A stretch of DNA of 37,000 bases from Neorhizobium vignae (lineage in GTDB: Bacteria > Pseudomonadota > Alphaproteobacteria > Rhizobiales > Rhizobiaceae): positions 1 to 37,000 of the forward strand of contig NZ_JNNU01000035.1 of the NCBI RefSeq assembly GCF_000732195.1, read 5' to 3'. Below, piece after piece: positions 33,100-37,000 of this stretch (position 1 is its first letter; each line of letters opens with the position of its first letter). The notes beneath the pieces are model-generated. The model was not told where the DNA came from. It worked only from the letters and a program-made list of their open reading frames with translations, and ran no database searches. A program made the translations under genes and the position numbers.

Positions 33100-33234
33100 G
33101 ACGAATTGGTGGCGAAGTCTGCCGGGATGGGGTCCATGGCCTGAAGATCTGACGACGCCTGATAGACCTGATAGAGCGGCTGATGATATTGGCCGACGGC
33201 AAGCAAGATCATCTGCCATTCGATCGCCGTCACG

Positions 33235-33671
33235 TCCACTCAGCCGCTCTCTGTAGCACGGGCGAGCCTTTTGATCGTCGGGAAGGTCATATTCGACACG
33301 CTCACGGCAAGTCGTCCAGGGAAGGTCTGCGGCCGCGTTTTTTTCCGTTGTGCCCTCGACCGGCGCCAAGCCTGTGTCGGGAAGATCGACGACGTTATCG
33401 CCGTCACCACTGTCATCTTCGTCTGCAGCCTCTTCGGCCTAGTTGAAGAGACGATCAATATGCTTTCGCTGCGTAGGGCAAAGCGATGCAGTCTTGCCAG
33501 TGCCAGTTCCTCTTCCAGCTTGACGACTCGCCGCGAGAGCGCTTCCTTCTCGGCTTTAAGCGCGGCAATTTCGGCAGCATTTGCCGCCAACTGGGCCATC
33601 AACGCCGCAACATCAGGTTCGCCGGTTCGTACTATCAGATTCTCGAATCTGAACCGCCCTTTTGCGGTCAA
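33235..33671 (-). pseudogene. IS66-family transposase N-terminal relic
   Basis: The minus-strand frame from 33671 has the TnpC-type coiled coil ALKAEKEALSRRVVKLEEELALARLHRF...RSES. A second frame, from about 33430 down, continues with an acidic linker, VVDLPDTGLAPVEG and RVEYDLPDDQKARPC, a typical IS66 pre-catalytic block. At least one frameshift lies near 33440-33470 and the DDE domain is missing. The stretches 33100-33234 and 33672-33988 hold nothing else recognisable. Confidence 0.65.
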
Positions 33672-33988
33672 CAGCTCAACTCGCCATCCTCAGCCAGCGA
33701 AATTGCTGTACCGGATGGCGCACCATTGCGTCGATCTGGAGAAGTGATCCGGACTTCACTCTCACTGACAGCTCCCTCGTTCGACGAGCTGCAGAACCTG
33801 CTCGAATTATGACCCCGCGCCGCCCGCCCCTCCCGCGAGACGCTTCTTGCCGTATATATCGGCAATTTTCGCTTTTGTTCGTAGGCGCGAATATCAAAAA
33901 CAATGATCCGGGAGCGAACGGAACCTGTTATGCTGCCGTTCATTTTAGCTCTGCTAATTTGGCTTATTATCGTTGCTGGAGAGAACAA

Positions 33989-34363
33989 ATGAAAGCGAAA
34001 CAACTCGGATTGCTGGCGGGCATCTCGGCCTTGCTTGTCGGCATCAGCATTCAACCTGTGCCTGCTAGCGCCCAAGGCTTCGAATTTGAGTTCGGAGAAC
34101 GTGGCATGCGGATCGAGCGCCCGGATTACTATGAAAGACGGTATGATCGGCGATACGAGCGCCGTGAGGAGCGCCGATATGATCGCCGCGGCTGTAGCCC
34201 GCGTGCAGCGTTGGCCGCCGCCTCACGACATCTCGACGACCCCTACATCACCGCGACGAACCGCAATTATTACTATATTGCCGGTTACGGAAAGCGTGGC
34301 GGAGCCCGGGGCCGTCCAGACTCTGTCCAGATTTCCCGAGCTCCTGGTTGCCAGCGCGTATGA
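33989..34363 (+). CDS. Small exported basic protein
   Basis: A 124-residue protein with a signal peptide (KAKQLGLLAGISALLVGISIQPVPASA) and a mature part of two blocks: an Arg/Tyr-rich low-complexity stretch (YYERRYDRRYERREERRYDRR, about residues 49-66) and a C-terminal domain with CSPRAALAAASRHL and a final RAPGC, whose two cysteines may form a disulfide. This design occurs in many small rhizobial secreted proteins of unknown role. GGAGAG just before ATG 33989 supports the start. Confidence 0.75.
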   Translation: MKAKQLGLLAGISALLVGISIQPVPASAQGFEFEFGERGMRIERPDYYERRYDRRYERREERRYDRRGCSPRAALAAASRHLDDPYITATNRNYYYIAGYGKRGGARGRPDSVQISRAPGCQRV

Positions 34364-34668
34364 TAACATCCTAGGATCACCAGCCGAAGCCTCTGACTCG
34401 CTCAGCGTGCCTCGTTTAAGGGGTGTCGCCAATCAGGCGACACCGGGCGATTGGAGGGCTGAATTGCCCCCCCGGGTTACGAGGGCGCTTAGGGTCCGCG
34501 CGGAACCTGTGCCGGCTGACTAACCCAACGGGATGCTCGCCGCTTAGTCTCTACGCTGTGGCAGCTCCCCGACCGTCCCTAGGTCGCGCCGACGCCTGCA
34601 ACTCCATCCACCGATGATCTGCTAGGCCGGGTCGACATTCAGGATTCCCATATGTGGAACAGCTCTGC

Positions 34669-34914
34669 AGTCAAGGTGTTCAATCGTTGATATTCCGAGG
34701 GCTGGTGCGCCCACATGTCCGGCCTTTTCGTGCAGCATTGGGCTACTGGCCTTGATGACGTTCGCGACTGGAGTGACCTAAACAAATCAGCGAACTCGAA
34801 GCACGTTGGGAATCACGGTCTTGATCCAATCCGGATGTCTTTCCTCCGGGTCATCATTGATCTTGCACCTTGGACTTCAGCTTGTCAGCGACGACAAGCG
34901 ATTTGCATTCGGTG
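34669..34914 (-). ncRNA. Candidate bridge-RNA region of the IS1111-type element
   Basis: A 246-bp non-coding segment between the left subterminal repeat and the transposase stop. IS110-family recombinases use an element-encoded bridge RNA that specifies target and donor DNA; in the IS1111 group it is encoded in the non-coding end downstream of the transposase. I have not folded it, so this is a positional prediction only. Confidence 0.25.
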
Positions 34915-35949
34915 CTAGGCCGCCATTGTTTCGTTCGCCGTGCTGTGGAATTGACCCCCTCTCACTAGAAGAGCCCAAACAATGCGCGCCATCTTGTTGG
35001 CCAGCGCAATGGCGGCGACCTTATATGGCCTGCGCCTCAGCAACTCAGACAGCCAGGCTGAGACCTTTGCGCCTCGACGTGCGTGCTGGATAACGGCGGA
35101 CGCCCCCACAACCAAAAGAGATCGTAAGACCGGGTTTCCCATTTTTGAGATTCTTCCCAATCTGGTTTTCCCACCTGTGGAATTTGATATCGGGGTCAGG
35201 CCTATCCAAACCGCAAAATGACGACCAGACTTGAAGGCCTGTGGGTCGGGTACAAATGCCGCAATAGAGCTGGCAGTGATTGGAGCCACGCCTGGAATTG
35301 AAGTCAGCCGGCTCAATGTCGCATCCTGTCGGGTTTCGCGGACCATGTGTTTCTCCAATTTAACAATTTCTGACGTGTATGCCTCTATCTGATGGGTCAG
35401 CGGCAACAGGGCGATGCGGGCCAAAGGTGGCAAGCGGGCATCATCCTCATCACGGACGATTGCGGCGAGGTCGTCGACCTTGCCCACTCCTCTGGATGTG
35501 GTAATGCCCAACTCGGTAAGATGACCGCGCAAAGCATTGATCGTTTGGGTGCGCTGCCTAACCAGCAGGTCCCGTGCCTTCAAGAGCATAGCCGTGGCTT
35601 GTTGGCCGACGGTCTTGAGCGGTACGAAACTCATCGAGGGTCGGCCTACAGCTTCGCATATCGCCTCAGCATCTGCCGCGTCATTCTTTCCTCTTTTGAC
35701 ATACGGCTTCACGTAAGCAGGTGGGATCAATCGAACTTCATGTCCGAGAGCCTTGATCTCTCGTGCCCAGTAATGAGCGCCGCCGCACGCCTCCAAACCA
35801 ACAACACAGGACGGGACTTTGCTGAAGAACTTCAAAACCTCTGAACGTCGAAGCTGCCTGCGAAGGATGGCGTTTCCTTTGTTGTCCACTCCATGCAACT
35901 GAAAGACTTGTTTGGCCGTGTCGAGACCGATGGTTGTGATCAAAGTCAT
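34915..35949 (-). CDS. IS110-family transposase (IS1111 type)
   Basis: A 344-residue DEDD recombinase, apparently intact. The N-terminal RuvC-like domain has D10 (GLDTAK), E53 (GLEACGGAHYW) and D90/D93 (KNDAADAEAI); the C-terminal Transposase_20 domain has SIPGVAPITASSIAAF and the NSTGGKTRLGRISKMGN block with the serine region. The sequence style (QVFQLHGVD, AHYWAREIKALGH, RPSMSFVPLKTVGQQ) is that of the IS1111 subgroup. ATG 35949 is used; the frame extends to 36027 only across the IS end. It inserts without staggered-cut duplication in known relatives. Confidence 0.94.
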   Translation of the reverse strand: MTLITTIGLDTAKQVFQLHGVDNKGNAILRRQLRRSEVLKFFSKVPSCVVGLEACGGAHYWAREIKALGHEVRLIPPAYVKPYVKRGKNDAADAEAICEAVGRPSMSFVPLKTVGQQATAMLLKARDLLVRQRTQTINALRGHLTELGITTSRGVGKVDDLAAIVRDEDDARLPPLARIALLPLTHQIEAYTSEIVKLEKHMVRETRQDATLSRLTSIPGVAPITASSIAAFVPDPQAFKSGRHFAVWIGLTPISNSTGGKTRLGRISKMGNPVLRSLLVVGASAVIQHARRGAKVSAWLSELLRRRPYKVAAIALANKMARIVWALLVRGGQFHSTANETMAA

Positions 35950-36086
35950 GAGAAGGCTCCATGCTCTTCGCCGAACCACACGCTCGGCACCTGGATTCAG
36001 GATAGGGTGGGAGCAGAGCCGTTCCACAACATCAAATCAGTTGATCGCTGATTCATAGCACCGTGTTGAAGCACGGAGGTCTTTGG

Positions 36087-36844
36087 GTGGGTGTGAAGCG
36101 GTATGAATTTCACGATGCACAATGGCTGAAGATTGCATCCCTTTTGCCCGGCAAGGCTAGCGATCCCGGGCGGACAGGCTCGGATAATCGCTTGTTCGTC
36201 AATGGTTGCCTCTGGATTTTGCGCTCCGGCACCCATTGGCGCGACCTGCCGGAGCGCTATGGCAAATGGAAGACGGTCCACCGAAGGTTCAGCCGTTGGT
36301 GCCATGCCGGCGTGTGGGAACGGGTGTTCGGGACACTGACAGCAGACCGCGATAACCAGTATCTGATGATCGACAGCACGATCGTTCGTGCCCATCAGCA
36401 GGCAACCTCCGGAAAAGGGGGGCCAAGGATCAGGCGGTGGGGCGTTCCCGAGGCGGACTGACCACCAAAATCCACATGCTCGCCGATGCGCTGGGTCGAC
36501 CACTGCGTTTCATCGTAACCGCCGGTCAGGTCGGAGACATCACGCAAGCCCCGGCTCTTCTGGACGGCCAGAGCGGCAATGCCGTTCTGGCGGATAAAGC
36601 CTATGACAGCAATGCACTGCGTCAAACGATTGCCGACATGGGAGCCGAAGCGGTGATCCCGTCAAACCGCTCGCGCAAGATCATCATCCCGCACGACGAA
36701 GTCGCCTACATCAATCGCAATCGCATCGAGCGGTGCTTCAACCGATTGAAACACTTTCGTCGCTCCGCCAGCCGTTACGACCGCAGAACCATTCACTTCC
36801 AAGGCTTCATCCATCTCGCTGCCGCCTTGACCTGCCTCCGATGA
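36087..36844 (+). CDS. IS5-family transposase, two frames with -1 frameshift
   Basis: First frame (to 36461): KRYEFHDAQWLKIASLLPGK, WRDLPERYGKWKTVHRRFSRW and YLMIDSTIVRAHQQ with the first DDE aspartate. Second frame (about 36422-36844): AKDQAVGRSRGGLTTKIH, VLADKAYDSNALR with the second aspartate and NRNRIERCFNRLKHFRRSASRYDR with the glutamate. Joined they give a full DDE transposase of about 250 residues; the switch falls at AAAAGGGGGG, a normal feature of IS427-type elements. GTG 36087 has GGAGGT at 36075-36080. The gene looks intact, though the left end is displaced. Confidence 0.88.
36413..36422 (+). promoter_or_regulatory. Programmed -1 frameshift signal
   Basis: A4G6 slippery run. Re-reading one G shifts from the first transposase frame (SGKGG) to the second (AKDQAVGRS), which restores the family sequence exactly. 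Confidence 0.75.
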
Positions 36845-36860
36845 ATGTCGATCCGTCCTA

Positions 36861-37000
36861 GACAACCCATCATTCCAAACGATTTGGCAGAATTAGCAAG
36901 AAGCCGTGATTCAGCCAATTGCAGCTAATGAAGTCGCGTCTAAACATTTAGGTCGCGCGTCCAACTACCTTGCAGAAAATCGTACCGGCGCGGTTGGCAA
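36861..37000. other. Right edge, no gene
   Basis: Sequence beyond the IS5-type element. It is too short to contain a recognisable gene and no open frame with family character enters the window edge. Confidence 0.5.

Larger units (their letters stand above)
34646..36031 (-). mobile_element. IS110-family, IS1111-type element (boundaries approximate)
   Basis: An intact transposase gene (34915-35949) flanked by subterminal inverted repeats TGTGGAACAGCTCTGC (34653-34668) and GCAGAGCCGTTCCACA (36013-36028), 15 of 16 matching. Subterminal repeats and a long non-coding end downstream of the transposase (about 250 bp) against a short upstream end (about 80 bp) fit the IS1111 group. Exact tips cannot be fixed without an empty site. 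Confidence 0.78.
34625..36858 (+). mobile_element. IS5-family (IS427-type) element split by a nested IS
   Basis: Terminal inverted repeats GGCCGGGTCGACATTCA (34625-34641) and TGAATGTCGATCCGTCC (36842-36858) match at 15 of 17 positions. Each is bordered by TA (34623-34624; 36859-36860) inside CTAG, the target preference of IS427-type elements. The transposase gene (36087-36844) is at the right; the left end is displaced by an IS110-family insertion. Removing about 1.39 kb leaves about 0.85 kb, a normal IS427-type size. Confidence 0.8.

Noticed and set aside
34637..36002. 9-bp ATTCAGGAT at 34637-34645 and 35994-36002 as target duplication of the inner IS
   Set aside because: The 15-of-16 inverted repeat at 34653-34668/36013-36028 places the right end beyond 36002; the 9-mer may be chance or a core recognition sequence, so it is not used as a boundary.
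1..37000. CRISPR arrays, integrases, rRNA or plasmid replication genes
   Set aside because: None were found; the repeats near parA are too few and their spacers do not fit a CRISPR array, and no tyrosine or serine integrase motif was seen.

Overview
The window looks like chromosomal DNA of an alphaproteobacterium of the order Rhizobiales, most likely Rhizobiaceae. The main argument is the core block at about 20.8-30.5 kb: tRNA-Phe, yacG, maf, infA, a low-molecular-weight phosphatase gene, a UPF0262 gene, hisD, a DUF2948 gene and murA, in an order I recall from Rhizobium/Agrobacterium-type genomes. Genus cannot be fixed from sequence reading alone.

Layout. (1) 0-3 kb: a plasmid-flavoured segment with a fused nucleotidyltransferase-HEPN gene (+) and a parA-like ATPase plus small ribbon-helix-helix partner (-), bracketed by three copies of a 21-bp motif that looks like a partition or operator site. 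(2) 3.0-17.5 kb: fifteen genes, all on the minus strand and mostly overlapping or a few bases apart, forming a surface-polysaccharide locus. rfbA-rfbB-wecE (no rmlC/rmlD) predict a dTDP-4-amino-4,6-dideoxyhexose. A DltA-like amino-acid adenylating enzyme, a stand-alone carrier protein, a FabG-like reductase, a GNAT transferase and a NeuD/PglD-like acyltransferase look like a module that builds an acyl or aminoacyl substituent for that amino sugar. GtrA-like, GtrB-like and polytopic GT-C-like proteins suggest flipping and periplasmic transfer to a glycan. Two methyltransferases, a WbqC-family protein and a beta-propeller protein complete the locus. Its base composition is visibly more AT-rich than the core block.

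(3) 17.5-20.1 kb: decayed DNA with an IS110-type fragment, a DUF1796 gene, a frameshifted and truncated acyltransferase-3 gene, and a 65-bp relic of an IS junction. (4) 20.1-30.5 kb: a DUF4142 gene, then the housekeeping block, bounded by tRNA-Phe (-) and tRNA-Thr (+). Both tRNAs have their 3' ends facing outward toward accessory DNA, as expected if each served as an integration site. A methyltransferase and a short-chain dehydrogenase sit between the DUF2948 gene and murA.

(5) 30.5-37 kb: a second accessory region beginning at tRNA-Thr, with a phage GH108-endolysin relic, a methyltransferase, an OafA-like acyltransferase, an IS66 relic, a small exported basic protein, and a nested insertion: an IS110-family element of the IS1111 type lies inside the left end of an IS5-family (IS427-type) element. 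The same IS5-end/IS1111-end junction recurs as the relic at 19.84 kb, which suggests that the IS1111-type element targets the terminal repeat of the IS5-type element.

The most interesting candidates are the amino-acid-activating/carrier-protein module for decorating a dideoxyamino sugar (6.4-17.5 kb), the parA/RHH cassette with its flanking repeats, and the IS-into-IS-end targeting system.
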